From Bimastos eiseni (taxonomy: Eukaryota; Annelida; Clitellata; Crassiclitellata; Lumbricidae), in NCBI GenBank assembly GCA_959347315.1, contig OY365808.1, positions 1,955,954-2,019,953 of the forward strand: 64,000 nucleotides of DNA, written 5' to 3'. Numbering within the stretch: position 1 is the stretch's first letter; each line of letters starts with the position of its first letter. The notes beneath the pieces are model-generated. The model did not search any database and was not told the origin of the DNA. It was given only the letters and a program-made list of their open reading frames with translations. The position numbers and the translations under genes are program-made. Below are positions 42,701 to 47,800 of this stretch, piece by piece.

Positions 42701-45504
42701 ATATATATTATATAGTTGACCTGAAAAGCATTGCGCTGTGTATCACGTGCTAAACACGTTGAGACGCTCATACAGCGTCGCCAGCATAACACGTACCGGT
42801 AAATCATGTAAAAGAAGCTCATGTCATTGGTTCCCAGACAATTTCCACAAGGAGCAAAAACGCGCTATTGTGCAAGCTCCACATTTTTATTACGAATATC
42901 ATCTCTATTGAAATCACGAAATTAACTTTAAAAACTATTCTCTTTCTAAAGCTTTATAATTTTTGCGCAAGTTTCAAACTGATAACAACGTAGTACGATT
43001 ACATGTACAGTATAAACGAACGATGACAAGTTATTACAGGAGACAAATTTAACTGTCAGAAGCTATGCAAGGCGCTCATTACGTCATATATAACTTATCT
43101 TGGTAAGATCATGCACATTGTCTATTTATGCCCAAGAACAGAATCGGTTTACTTTCAAGCAAAATACAAATAACGTTGCCCACAACTTGTGGAGTCTATC
43201 GAAAAATTATAAGATAAGCTGCACTTGATAATGAAATCCGAAACAATGACTTAATTCAACCACCCTGCGCCTATCCTACAGTAACCCTTTAAGGTCACCA
43301 CTCAGGAGCGCTCTCGACCCAGCCCTCCCTGGAAAGAACGGTCGTAAGGCTTTGGGAACAATCCCCCTCCCATAGAAACCCACAGGAAAAAATCGAAATT
43401 CCGTCGATTATTTAAATCTTAACTCTGGCACCGACATTTTTGCCATTCTAAAATGCCATAGAATTAGCACTGTGCTGGAAACGCTAGGGCGGTTTTGAGC
43501 ATTAATAGTAAGGAATGTATGGAGACAAGGCTAATACAGAAATGTTAGTATTATTATTATTTAATAGCACTTCTATTGCGCTCGTATCTAATGCCAAGTG
43601 CATCAATCGATGGTGCATAAAATCCACACCGTGATCCCGTCAATTCCATTAGATCAGTCAGAGAGACAGCCTATGGAGGGTATGCCAACTATCGATTATG
43701 CGTGAAATAGCGTTCAAAACATTTGTTGCAATCTTATCAATGGGTAATTACCATTAACCATTGTCATTTAAGATGAAATAAAATCAATTACAATTCATCT
43801 ATGATTAGAAAACAACAAAGAAAGATTGAACAGCATTAATCGTGACGTCATCTAAATTTTAGGATCACCAACCAATAAGTTCCTGAAGAACATAAAAATT
43901 AGAAAAGAAACATGATGCCATCCAAGGTTGAATAACGAAAGAAAACGGGATGATGAGAAATTGACAAAAAAGCAACCAGAAGCAGTGGAAGCAGGATAGA
44001 AAGAAACCATAATATGATTGTAACCTTTGTGTATTTGAGGTACTGAGTGACGTTCTCCGATATGAACTGAATCTTTCCCATGTTATCTACCATGAACAGG
44101 AAACCGTCAAGTGCCTACAATGCCATACACATTGAAAATATAAACATTGCACTCCTTCATTACATTTATATATGTGTGTATAATATATATATATGCCATT
44201 TATGTCTATATATAAATGCAAATATATACACATGTGTCTTTGTATGTATGCAACCAAGTGTGTAGGTGTGAATGTATTTATATATGTTTGCTGTATTCAA
44301 GTATGTGTACATGAGCATGTTTGTATGTATGTGTGAGCATGTATATATATGCATATGTATATGTGTTTTGTTTGTATGTATATATGCATTAATGCATAAC
44401 TGAATATAACATTAATAATAATAATAATAAAAATAATAATAATAATAATTGCTATTTAATAGCTGACAACAAAGCAGTATGATTGCATACATTATGAGAA
44501 CAAGATCTCACAAGAGTCAAATCTAACTGTTGGTAAGGCACTCATTATGTTATAAGTGCATAACAAACATTGTATGCATGTATAGATGAGTGCGTGTATG
44601 TGCAAAACATAAAAAATCTCCAGCTTTGTATGTATGTATGTATGTATGTATGTATGTATGTATGTATGCATGCATTCATGCATGTAAGTATGTATGTATG
44701 TATGTATGCATGTATGTATGTATGTCACTCAACTTTCAATTAACAACCTCAAAGAGACCTCTCAAAGGAGCTGGCCCACATTTTAGCAATCATTAGGAGC
44801 AATACTCAGAGAAGTCACCACCGATAGGCTCCCCAAACCCGTATCCTACCAACATCATCGCCGTTGAAGTCCAGGAAACTTCGTATCGTCTCCCAGTACA
44901 AACATTTTGCCAACATCACAGAACACTTGTTGTACCATAAGCCTAAACAGCAGCCACCCAACCTGTTAGAATGTTTTCTGTTTCCTTTAAGAGATGGGAA
45001 AACATTATCTCCAGTATCTTCAGTTGAATCACTTTGGATCTGTCGGACTCAACGGACTCAGGCAGTATAATTACAGGCATACAGGCAGTGGATACTACAG
45101 AAGACATCATAGGCACATACACACGCACGCATACACACACACACACGCATGGACATATACACATGCATATTTTCTACAGACTAATAAGCTTATACACAGA
45201 AACACATTTCTAGACACCTAGAAATGTGCAGTGTATACGTCTTTCCGCAAACGTGTGTGCGTGCGTAGGAGGATCTGTCTGTGTGTGTTTGAGTGCATGT
45301 GTGTGTATGTGTGACTGTGTGTATGTGTGTTTGAGTGCATTTGTGTGCGTCTCTCTCTGTTTCTGTCTTTCTGTCTCTCGCTCTGAGTGCGCGCGTGTGT
45401 ACGTGTTACCTCGAGTAGCAGTGGTCCGATGATGTCATTGGCTAGAACTGAGGGACTCCTCGTCGACGACACTTGACTCTGTTGTACGATGTCTTTGTTG
45501 CTCT
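16347..45504 (-). CDS. NCOA: p160/SRC nuclear receptor coactivator (NCOA family), 19 exons, 5' end missing
   Basis: Spliced model of 19 exons with GT/AG borders and matching phases, 2161 codons plus TGA. Approximate residues of the in-window protein: PAS-A 32-136, PAS-B 180-280, Ser-rich stretch 295-495, LXXLL boxes LLDLL, LKHLL, LKQLL, LKSLL and LAQLL between about 580 and 865, CBP/p300-binding AD1 near 1010-1045 (ILAELEEVLESSRF then DLNSMLGI), Met/Gly/Gln tandem repeats 1205-1866, His/Gln-rich C-terminus. Family knowledge: p160 proteins are nuclear, bind agonist-loaded nuclear receptors through LXXLL helices and recruit CBP/p300. Landmarks match human NCOA2 in order ([8 protein letters not shown], ARR before FTTRQDL, QTKSKL, LLxxLLxKDD). 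The bHLH domain was not found, so this is a 3' partial gene. Family is very secure; which vertebrate paralogue it equals cannot be said and it is probably the single invertebrate p160 gene. Confidence 0.93.
17012..17143 (-). CDS. NCOA: NCOA exon 18
   Basis: Encodes INEITKAQEKQQKLMMHNTN, QMTSFEQAMAPRVESKNRDP and LLFT. The first two bases complete Ile from exon 17. Acceptor CTGTTTAG, donor CACAG|GTAAAA, phase 1 out. It was recognised as an open, phase-compatible exon and lacks an independent homology match. Its Gln-rich, charged composition suits a p160 C-terminus. Confidence 0.75.
17583..17740. repeat. Degenerate tandem repeat of about 45 bp
   Basis: Four diverged units, each containing AAGTYACTAATTAA followed by AATAGTGG or similar (near 17588, 17630, 17665 and 17698). 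Lies in the intron between NCOA exons 17 and 18. Confidence 0.7.
17767..18020 (-). CDS. NCOA: NCOA exon 17: His/Gln-rich C-terminal exon
   Basis: Encodes SLSEMSGLKETSSTREYIRQ, ELRNMCTARAQQGHHSLHQQ, a His/Gln-rich run, then RLVGSMPGFDDEIPLDILES. Acceptor AAACAG. The donor GAATCAA|GTAAGT is a near-perfect consensus, leaving phase 1. If that donor were not used the frame would end three codons later (SSK then TGA), a possible shorter isoform. Confidence 0.85.
18664..18808 (-). CDS. NCOA: NCOA exon 16
   Basis: Encodes DPLLLSPISNHSVSLEGPGT, NKNQMSNVCTGSNIGRQPIS and RDAAKTVQ. The PLLLSPIS start resembles the PLMSPR segment in the C-terminal part of NCOA2. Acceptor TTACAG, donor CAACG|GTACAT, phase 1 in and 2 out. 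Confidence 0.8.
18956..19425. repeat. 20-bp class tandem repeat CAAAGACAACATAATCAAAG
   Basis: Intronic array between NCOA exons 15 and 16. A 178-bp block is duplicated in tandem (landmark ACAACATTAT at 19021 and 19199). The same motif occurs in another intron at 23095-23285. Confidence 0.9.
19525..19678 (-). CDS. NCOA: NCOA exon 15
   Basis: Encodes FSGSSMGVQSSVFGDGRQNG, YRIGSDRHSLQGQSNVFVSE and QQHHLSAQPTQ. Acceptor CCTCAG, donor CAAG|GTACGA, phase 0 in and 1 out. No clear homology of its own. Included because the splice sites, phase and Gln/Ser composition fit between exons 14 and 16. Confidence 0.8.
19786..20005. mobile_element. Fold-back formed by LINE-type 3' tails
   Basis: Left end TTTATATAGCACCTCTCTAA continues to CTATTCAG (19819). 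The right end (19969-20005) is its near-perfect reverse complement, CTGAATA...TGCTATATAAA. The middle, read on the minus strand, resembles a degraded LINE C-terminal tail (TGGGTCCATCTACCTGGAAT). Lies between NCOA exons 14 and 15. Confidence 0.75.
20264..22249 (-). CDS. NCOA: NCOA exon 14: large Met/Gly/Gln repeat exon (AD2-like region)
   Basis: 1986 bp, exactly 662 codons, phase 0 at both ends. It starts EIFGDYTPISPALQDDVFSP. Three coding repeat tracts are visible: QMNQINVGQ-type units (about 21400-21600), MGQAGV units (about 20800-21030) and MGQSPMGQSQ units (about 20430-20545). A basic patch EKKRARFVERMN lies near the start. Vertebrate p160 proteins are Gln/Met-rich here, and this is where AD2 contacts CARM1/PRMTs (family knowledge). 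Acceptor TTTTAG, donor GACCAG|GTGACT. The Met codons often overlap CCCAT on the plus strand, making long antisense shadow frames. Confidence 0.9.
22260..22615. repeat. ATTCA/ATTCATT-rich simple sequence
   Basis: Imperfect ATTCATTCA, AATTCAT and TCATTGATT words filling most of the intron between NCOA exons 13 and 14. Confidence 0.7.
22673..22872 (-). CDS. NCOA: NCOA exon 13
   Basis: Encodes SIAPQTFNMFDPMNRPNLAT then SMASLPAYQRQSSLQQHQLF and QGQLQVNKPSATSEQG. It is Gln/Met/Pro-rich like the region between AD1 and AD2 of p160 proteins. Acceptor TTTTAG. The donor is taken as GAGAG|GTCAGT, which leaves phase 0 and joins exon 14. The frame would otherwise run 17 further codons to a stop in intron sequence. 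Confidence 0.82.
23095..23285. repeat. Second array of the ACAACATAATCACAGCAAAG motif
   Basis: Tandem 20-bp class units TCACAGCAAAGACAACATAA, nearly the same word as the array at 18956-19425 but in the intron between exons 12 and 13. Confidence 0.88.
23813..24926 (-). CDS. NCOA: NCOA exon 12: NLS-like patches, fifth LXXLL, CBP/p300-binding AD1
   Basis: 1114 bp. Basic patches VKRKAAEIEE and CSKRKAPGPTGPSKK look like nuclear localisation signals. A fifth box, LAQLL, is at 24636-24650. About 170 residues later, EEDKKILAELEEVLESSR and FTMEDLNSMLGISNG (about 24090-24180) align with human LLDQLYLALRNFDGLEEID, ALGIPEL, the helices that wrap around the NCBD domain of CBP/p300. Acceptor CTTAG, donor ACAG|GTAAGG, phase 1 out. 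Confidence 0.94.
25080..25420. repeat. GACA/CAGA microsatellite
   Basis: (ACAG)n with AGAT and GGCAG interruptions, in the intron between NCOA exons 11 and 12. Confidence 0.93.
25441..25527 (-). CDS. NCOA: NCOA exon 11: LXXLL boxes 3 (spliced) and 4
   Basis: 87 bp. It begins QLLNKDEESF, so that joined to exon 10 it makes DDVLLKQLLNKDEE, the counterpart of vertebrate box 3 ENALLRYLLDKDD. It also has ELLKSLLSNDD (box at 25453-25467). Acceptor TAATAG, donor GATGAT|GTAGGT, phase 0 at both ends. Confidence 0.94.
25675..25915 (+). mobile_element. LINE 3' tail
   Basis: Plus-strand remnant reads like the end of a reverse transcriptase protein (RNVLSPPIRSKI then SSFFVYLKNLL), followed by the shared 3' end AGAGGCGCTATATAATGC and an AATAC tail. 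Diverged and full of breaks. A homologous fragment is at 29575-29815. Confidence 0.7.
26356..27080 (-). CDS. NCOA: NCOA exon 10: receptor-interaction region with LXXLL boxes
   Basis: 725 bp. It contains LLDLL at 26809-26823, followed by RDDDEEDD, and LKHLL at 26569-26583, followed by SQVDEDS. The last codons, LLLK, start a third box completed in exon 11. LXXLL helices are the p160 motifs that dock on agonist-bound receptor ligand-binding domains. A Gln-rich patch (NLIQQMRQLQQATRQR) and a Gly run precede the first box. Acceptor TTCTAG, donor AAG|GTTTCA, phase 0 out. Confidence 0.93.
27222..27296 (-). mobile_element. tRNA-derived SINE-like sequence
   Basis: On the minus strand, TAGCGTAATGGATAACGT (A-box-like, 27271-27281 core) is followed at tRNA spacing by GAGTTCATTCCC (B-box-like, 27229-27239). 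The clover-leaf is not intact and there is no clean 3' CCA end, so this is a SINE head or tRNA pseudogene rather than a working tRNA gene. Confidence 0.65.
27620..27806 (+). mobile_element. LINE 3' tail 30 bp from an NCOA splice donor
   Basis: Plus-strand frame reads GPSTWNDLLPSLRDKLMTGF then LLKSFLYPRCP, a typical LINE C-terminal tail, and ends in AGAGGTGCTATATAAATCT. It stops about 30 bp short of the exon 9 donor at 27835, in opposite orientation to the gene. Confidence 0.8.
27835..28436 (-). CDS. NCOA: NCOA exon 9: Ser/Pro-rich region after PAS-B
   Basis: 602 bp, opening with SKDRLDLGGAKSRLGGSSSS and containing acidic/hydrophobic patches (IFDLEDLFGDPRLDFASL, FCDIPDLLP), then Ser/Pro-rich sequence and MGGGMGMGQQ. 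Acceptor ATTCAG. The donor is taken as GCGG|GTGAGA, giving phase 1, which joins exon 10 in frame. GC content is much higher than in the flanking introns. The region is poorly conserved in p160 proteins, so homology rests on frame and position. Confidence 0.85.
28470..28735 (-). mobile_element. LINE 3' tail fragment, reversed
   Basis: Starts on the plus strand with AAAATTTATATAGCACCCCTTC, the reverse of the shared GGTGCTATATAAAT tail. The minus frame further in (FPVLWPKQRRP) resembles other tail fragments in the window. Confidence 0.6.
29278..29364 (-). CDS. NCOA: NCOA exon 8: end of PAS-B
   Basis: Encodes ECDTESELKGSASSCLMKAI then IGNSGSKL. Sequence conservation with vertebrates is low here, but phase (CG|G for Arg), acceptor TTCCAG and donor CTCAG|GTATGA all fit, and the position after SIVR is as expected. 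Confidence 0.83.
29575..29815 (+). mobile_element. LINE 3' tail
   Basis: Homologous to 25675-25915: TTCGCTCTAAAATTCTATCT, then GGTTCACCCTATTAGAGGCG and CATAAATACTTAAATACAAT. Lies in the intron between NCOA exons 7 and 8. Confidence 0.72.
30365..30760 (+). repeat. AATAC-type microsatellite grown from a LINE tail
   Basis: Begins GGCGCTGTACAAATACAATA, the LINE 3' terminus, and continues for about 390 bp as AATACAATAAAATACA variants, ending 20 bp before NCOA exon 7's donor. Confidence 0.85.
30782..30929 (-). CDS. NCOA: NCOA exon 7: second half of PAS-B
   Basis: Encodes IMNGSNTSGVYRFRLHESRY, then VFVQTKSKLFKNPMNGNPEF, then IMSTHSIVR. Human p160 reads FSQIYRFSL, AAQTKSKLIRSQTTNEPQL, VISLHMLHRE here. 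Acceptor CTCTAG, donor CCG|GTAAGA. Very strong family match. Confidence 0.95.
31075..31225. repeat. ATT trinucleotide microsatellite
   Basis: (ATT)n and (TAAT)n with small interruptions, in the intron between exons 6 and 7. Confidence 0.92.
31340..32735 (-). pseudogene. CR1/L2-like LINE reverse transcriptase fragment
   Basis: Minus strand, read from 32735: LVSTLDYIFSSINDGKALLS, CLDLSAAFDTVDHQLL, then GVPQGS (near 32402-32420) and ADDTQL (near 32310), the RT catalytic motif missing its Tyr. A 239-codon open C-terminal part follows (31459-32178), with LGVTLDSKLTFRRNI, NSRLDYVNSLFVGL, LQRIQNTLDRVVLRV and a WNRLPLSLRSSNSLPSFKKR tail. In-frame stops and frameshifts break the catalytic half. It is 5' truncated at the boundary with another repeat. 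Confidence 0.92.
32736..32805 (+). repeat. Dispersed repeat with TTCGACTCCTGTAATAAC-like core
   Basis: GCCCTGCATGGC, then TTCTACTCCTGTGATAATAA and TTGTTC. Related copies are near 37930-38010, 42230-42300 and 49475-49545 (same orientation) and 43005-43085 and 44470-44560 (reversed). The core resembles a tRNA B box, so a SINE is possible. Confidence 0.7.
33420..33620. repeat. CTGT/CTCT pyrimidine simple repeat
   Basis: Starts as TCTGTCTGTATG and becomes CTCTCT-rich. All plus-strand frames over it are low-complexity Ser/Leu/Cys. Confidence 0.85.
33930..33999. repeat. TA dinucleotide microsatellite
   Basis: (TA)n with a few TACA interruptions. Confidence 0.95.
34285..34420. repeat. ATT, GTC and CATCAT trinucleotide tracts in series
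   Basis: (ATT)n passes into (GTT)n, (GTC)n and (CATCAT)n, ending about 100 bp from NCOA exon 6. Confidence 0.9.
34517..34626 (-). CDS. NCOA: NCOA exon 6: first half of PAS-B
   Basis: Encodes GGQKPGSQSYSKLIGENVQD then FCHGNDRQQLLKHHREG. The HHRE stretch aligns with human KRHHHEVLRQ, with the same spacing from the preceding TFTT/ACDTS block. Acceptor CTGCAG, donor GAAG|GTAACC, phase 1 out. Confidence 0.9.
34946..35322. repeat. 33-bp minisatellite, about 11 copies
   Basis: Unit TGTCTTGGAAGAAAGTTGCC plus TAACCGTGTCAAA. Adjacent copies are at 35011 and 35044. Because 33 is a multiple of three, both strands show long frames (ESCLTVSNVLE or RQLSSKTFDTV repeats). It lies inside the intron between exons 5 and 6 with no splice support, so it is not coding. 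Confidence 0.95.
35450..35520 (-). mobile_element. LINE 3' tail, short
   Basis: TTATATAGCACCCCTTCCAG then CACTCAGAGGCGCTCTC, the reversed shared tail seen throughout the window. Confidence 0.55.
35697..35840. repeat. GACA microsatellite
   Basis: (CAGA)n with TAGA interruptions, directly downstream of NCOA exon 5 in the gene's direction. Confidence 0.93.
35911..36040 (-). CDS. NCOA: NCOA exon 5: PAS-A to PAS-B connector
   Basis: Encodes SRCLLACIARRVGCVEKSTT then GIEKFTTKQDLKGKILACDT. Human p160 has SCLICVARR and SFTTRQDLQGKITSLDTS at this point. Acceptor CCTAG, donor ACAAG|GTATTA, 130 bp, phase 2 out. Confidence 0.95.
36100..36400. repeat. Opposed GACA and CTGT arrays followed by GAGGA purine tract
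   Basis: CTGTCTGTCGGTCTGTCAGA runs into (CAGA)n and then (CTGT)n, self-complementary within about 110 bp. From 36233 it becomes GAGGAGAAG-rich. It fills the whole 377-bp intron between NCOA exons 4 and 5. Confidence 0.92.
36418..36501 (-). CDS. NCOA: NCOA exon 4: end of PAS-A
   Basis: Encodes GEERDPCYDNMQITAILQPH then PGDADSDK, matching human KYETMQCFAVSQPK and EGEDLQS. Acceptor TTGTAG, donor AAAT|GTACGT. Phases join exon 3 to exon 5 directly: the last T plus CA of exon 5 gives Ser. Confidence 0.92.
36650..37075. repeat. ATA, CATCAT and CCTCTT trinucleotide region
   Basis: (AAT)n from 36658 to about 36950, then (CAT)n, GTCGTCGCC and CCTCCTCATCATC to about 37060. Confidence 0.9.
38186..40965. 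repeat. Right arm of large inverted repeat (partner 4490-8738)
   Basis: Starts at about CATTACTTTCCGAGTC and ends at about CATAAGCTGTCGTTAAAC, the reverse complement of the left arm. It lies within the intron between NCOA exons 3 and 4. It keeps the uninterrupted hAT target (GTTGTCAT at 40939-40946). Its outer end, TGTCGTTAAAC, is also the end of a shorter dispersed repeat family seen at 58430-61330. Confidence 0.93.
41030..41600. repeat. Three copies of the GATAAAGGAGGAG dispersed repeat
   Basis: Each copy reads GCAGTGCCAGTCCCAAGCC, GATAAAGGAGGAG, a GACACTAATGATCTTTGTTA region and CAGTGTCGTTAAACTG, with variations: near 41075-41165, 41430-41515 and 41550-41595. The last ends just downstream of NCOA exon 3. 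Further copies are at 58430-61330. Confidence 0.8.
41627..41768 (-). CDS. NCOA: NCOA exon 3: PAS-A core
   Basis: Encodes DDLIGNKIYNLVHGEDYSHF and onward through SRTFSCRMNVKPP, matching human NKSVYSILHVGDHTEF and HTFNCRMLVKP. Acceptor CATAG, donor CCAG|GTCAGT, phase 0 in and phase 1 out. The following intron (36502-41626) contains the right arm of the large inverted repeat. Confidence 0.94.
41825..42080. repeat. AAACCATTCTAAACCAATC short-period repeat
   Basis: Imperfect tandem AACCATT/CTAAACC words of roughly 14-18 bp, in the intron between exons 2 and 3. Confidence 0.85.
42081..44024. other. Intron 2-3, remaining sequence
   Basis: Contains two members of the TTCGACTCCTGTAATAAC family (42230-42300 forward, 43005-43085 reverse), an ATT run near 42350-42375 and a TATA run near 42685-42715. 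I see no further exon. Confidence 0.55.
44025..44114 (-). CDS. NCOA: NCOA exon 2: start of PAS-A
   Basis: Thirty codons, ALDGFLFMVDNMGKIQFISE followed by NVTQYLKYTK. This is the diagnostic p160 PAS-A start (human [28 protein letters not shown]). Acceptor TTGTAG, donor AAAG|GTTACA, phase 0 at both ends. It is the most conserved exon in the model. Confidence 0.95.
44160..44375. repeat. TATA/TATG microsatellite
   Basis: Imperfect TATATATG, GTATGTAT and CATGTTTG words between NCOA exons 1 and 2. Confidence 0.85.
44623..44725. repeat. TATG tetranucleotide microsatellite
   Basis: (TATG)n with GCATGCAT interruptions. Confidence 0.95.
45110..45400. repeat. CACA then TGTG dinucleotide-rich sequence
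   Basis: CACACGCATACACACAC at 45119-45160 and TGTGTGTATGTGTG from about 45250 to 45400, running up to NCOA exon 1. Confidence 0.88.
45410..45504 (-). CDS. NCOA: NCOA exon 1 of the in-window model: linker before PAS-A
   Basis: Reads SNKDIVQQSQVSSTRSPSVL and then ANDIIGPLLLE. It corresponds to the human segment around DVSSTGQG...ALGPMMLEAL just upstream of PAS-A. The acceptor is TGCAG and the donor GAG|GTAACA. It enters in phase with two bases completing a codon from a missing upstream exon and ends in phase 0. The upstream bHLH exon was searched for by eye and not found in the window. Confidence 0.88.
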
Positions 45505-46328
45505 CTGCAACACAGACAACAAGCATAATAAGCAAACAATGATCAACAAAAAAGACCAAAAACAAGCTCCACTGTCCTGCAATAATGGAACAACAACCTC
45601 CCCTTCCCCGCACACACTGAGTGACTCCGCTGAGTAATTCTCAGTGAAGGTTTCCTATCCTGAGTATATATAGTTGAGGAATGGATAAATGGTCGCTCAG
45701 GGAAGTGACGATGGGGGTTCAGAGGGGTTGGATTTCCGGTCTAAGCAGCAAGGGCGTTGATACAGTTAGGAATTAATCTGATACCCAAACATTCTCATCA
45801 GCCTACCCCATACTTCGTTTTTGACAACTCGTACCCAACGTTAACTTGAACACGTCTGCCAACCTGGTGCCAGCGTATAGCCAGCGACACAAGCGGCAAT
45901 ATGGAAGATGTCATGGGCGGCGGAGTTGGCCAGTTCTGCGCAGAATGAAACGATATCGCCTCAGCCAATCAGGAAGAAGAAGATTAACAACGCTCGCGTT
46001 GACCGAGACAAGCGGTCACCCAGAAAGATATAAACATATATATATATATATATATATATTGACATTTATATGGCGTCTTCGACACATTTGACTAGTTGAC
46101 AGATTAATAAGTCTCTTCGTACTGACATTTACAGATGATACAAACAGCGCCAGATAGAACAAAACGTATCGGATTAATTGCGCAGACCGTCTAAGATGAT
46201 CAAAACACGGAAATACCATGCATCTTTCCTGCTGCTGAAGTCCAATCCAACCAACTGTTGCATTTTATGGAGAGTCAAAAACCAACCATCGTCAGAATCT
46301 CTTAGTACCGCACATGTGTACCGTGCCA
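45505..46328. other. Upstream intron of NCOA, no exon seen
   Basis: I looked for the p160 bHLH sequence (EELAELI, KPDKCAIL) on the minus strand here and to the window end without finding it. TA run at about 46031-46060. Confidence 0.5.
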
Positions 46329-46703
46329 CCTGGGACTAACATGGATGGGGAATGATTCCGACGAAAACTGGGTCATTGACCTAGATCATGTGTGTGGTTA
46401 CATCCGGGACTTTTACAGCATAAAATAATCGGCTGCCACGTTTCTTTAAACGAAACAAAACGACTCAGTAAATAGAACGTGCAACATAAATAAATGTGCT
46501 CAAAGGAAGATTTTTGACTGATCTGAATTAATTCAGATCAGCATTTCGGTGACTATACGTTCAAAGTTATCTTGCCAAGTACCCGGATGTCGCTTTACTT
46601 ATTACACGGCCGACCACAGACACCGCCCGCAATGCATCAGAAAAGACGATCACTGATTGGCTGATACGTTGCGGCTTCATACCCCTTCCGTATTAGACCC
46701 AGG
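46329..46703. mobile_element. TIR element copy A (MITE-like, 375 bp)
   Basis: Ends CCTGGGACTAACATGGATGG and, reversed, CCTGGGTCTAATACGGAAGG. It aligns end to end, in reverse orientation, with 57061-57446: shared internal words include AACTGGGTCATTGACCTA, GCCAATCAGTGATCGTCTT and AAGCGACATCCG. Contains a 24-bp palindrome at 46518-46541. Target duplication not clear. Confidence 0.88.
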
Positions 46704-47800
46704 TGCAACGTCTGCCTGCATGACTCTTTTCTGACTTGTCAACGTCCAATATCCGAAGTATAGATTCTGTAAGAAGTACTAACAAGTAACAACTATTCAA
46801 TAAACACGGGAAGCCTTTGGCCAGGTGAAAAGACAATAAATTCCGGCCGGACCGCATTTCCTCAGACATAAAAGTCTCACATGAAACGTTCTTAACGTTG
46901 CCCGGACAGGCTGTAATACACATTCACTGGGAAATGACTTTCCTATCGGCCACCTGTTACGACCGACCAGTCTTCGGAGTCACGTGGTCTGGCGGACGAA
47001 TCGAAAACTCATTAGCTCTCCGGATTTTCTTTGCTCATTACGGAGTCTGTTGTTCACGAAAGTCCTGCCGTATGCCGCTGTTCTTACCACAGTCAACCCT
47101 AGCTCTTCTGCTGGAGTGCAGAGAGTTCTGCTTGGTAAAGATCGTAGTCTTGATTGATTGATTGATTGATTATACCGAACGACGCAAGGGACATATTGGA
47201 CGATACGGAGGATTTAAATTCGTAGTCGTCGTCGTATATACATGTAGGCCTAAATGCACTAAAATAGCGCATGTACTTAAAGAAAATCCAAACAGCGAAA
47301 ATACAAACCAACGACAATTTCGTATAGAAAACATTAGGTTTAAAAATACACACTTACTGTGTATATATACATATAAATTATAATATATATACTATATGTA
47401 TAAAGGTTTTTGTATATGACTGTATAAAGGTTAGACTTTATAAACTGTTTGTGCCATTGCATCGGCTTATTTCTCTTATGATTATGACTTGGTTTAGGTG
47501 CGCCACCGCTTGATACCCTCTGCTCTTTACACAGGCGATATTGAACCTACTGTACAATCACAATTAACTTTGTGAAAAGAGAGATTTTGAGTACAAGTGC
47601 GTATGTCGGGGGTCACGAAACATGGGCACCTACGCAACTATAACTGTCTAATTATGACGTCCACATTTTGAACTAATGTGGCGTTCTGCCACCCGAGCGC
47701 CTGCCTAGCGCTAACGGACGGTGTCGACTCCAGCTTGCTGACACGTCTGGAGTCGCCCGAGTCACTTCCTTATCAAATCACAAATGCCAAATAGTTGCTC
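46704..47800. other. Spacer without recognised gene
   Basis: Short GATT run at about 47150-47171 and TATA stretch near 47352-47400. Small frames on both strands show no family resemblance. Confidence 0.5.
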
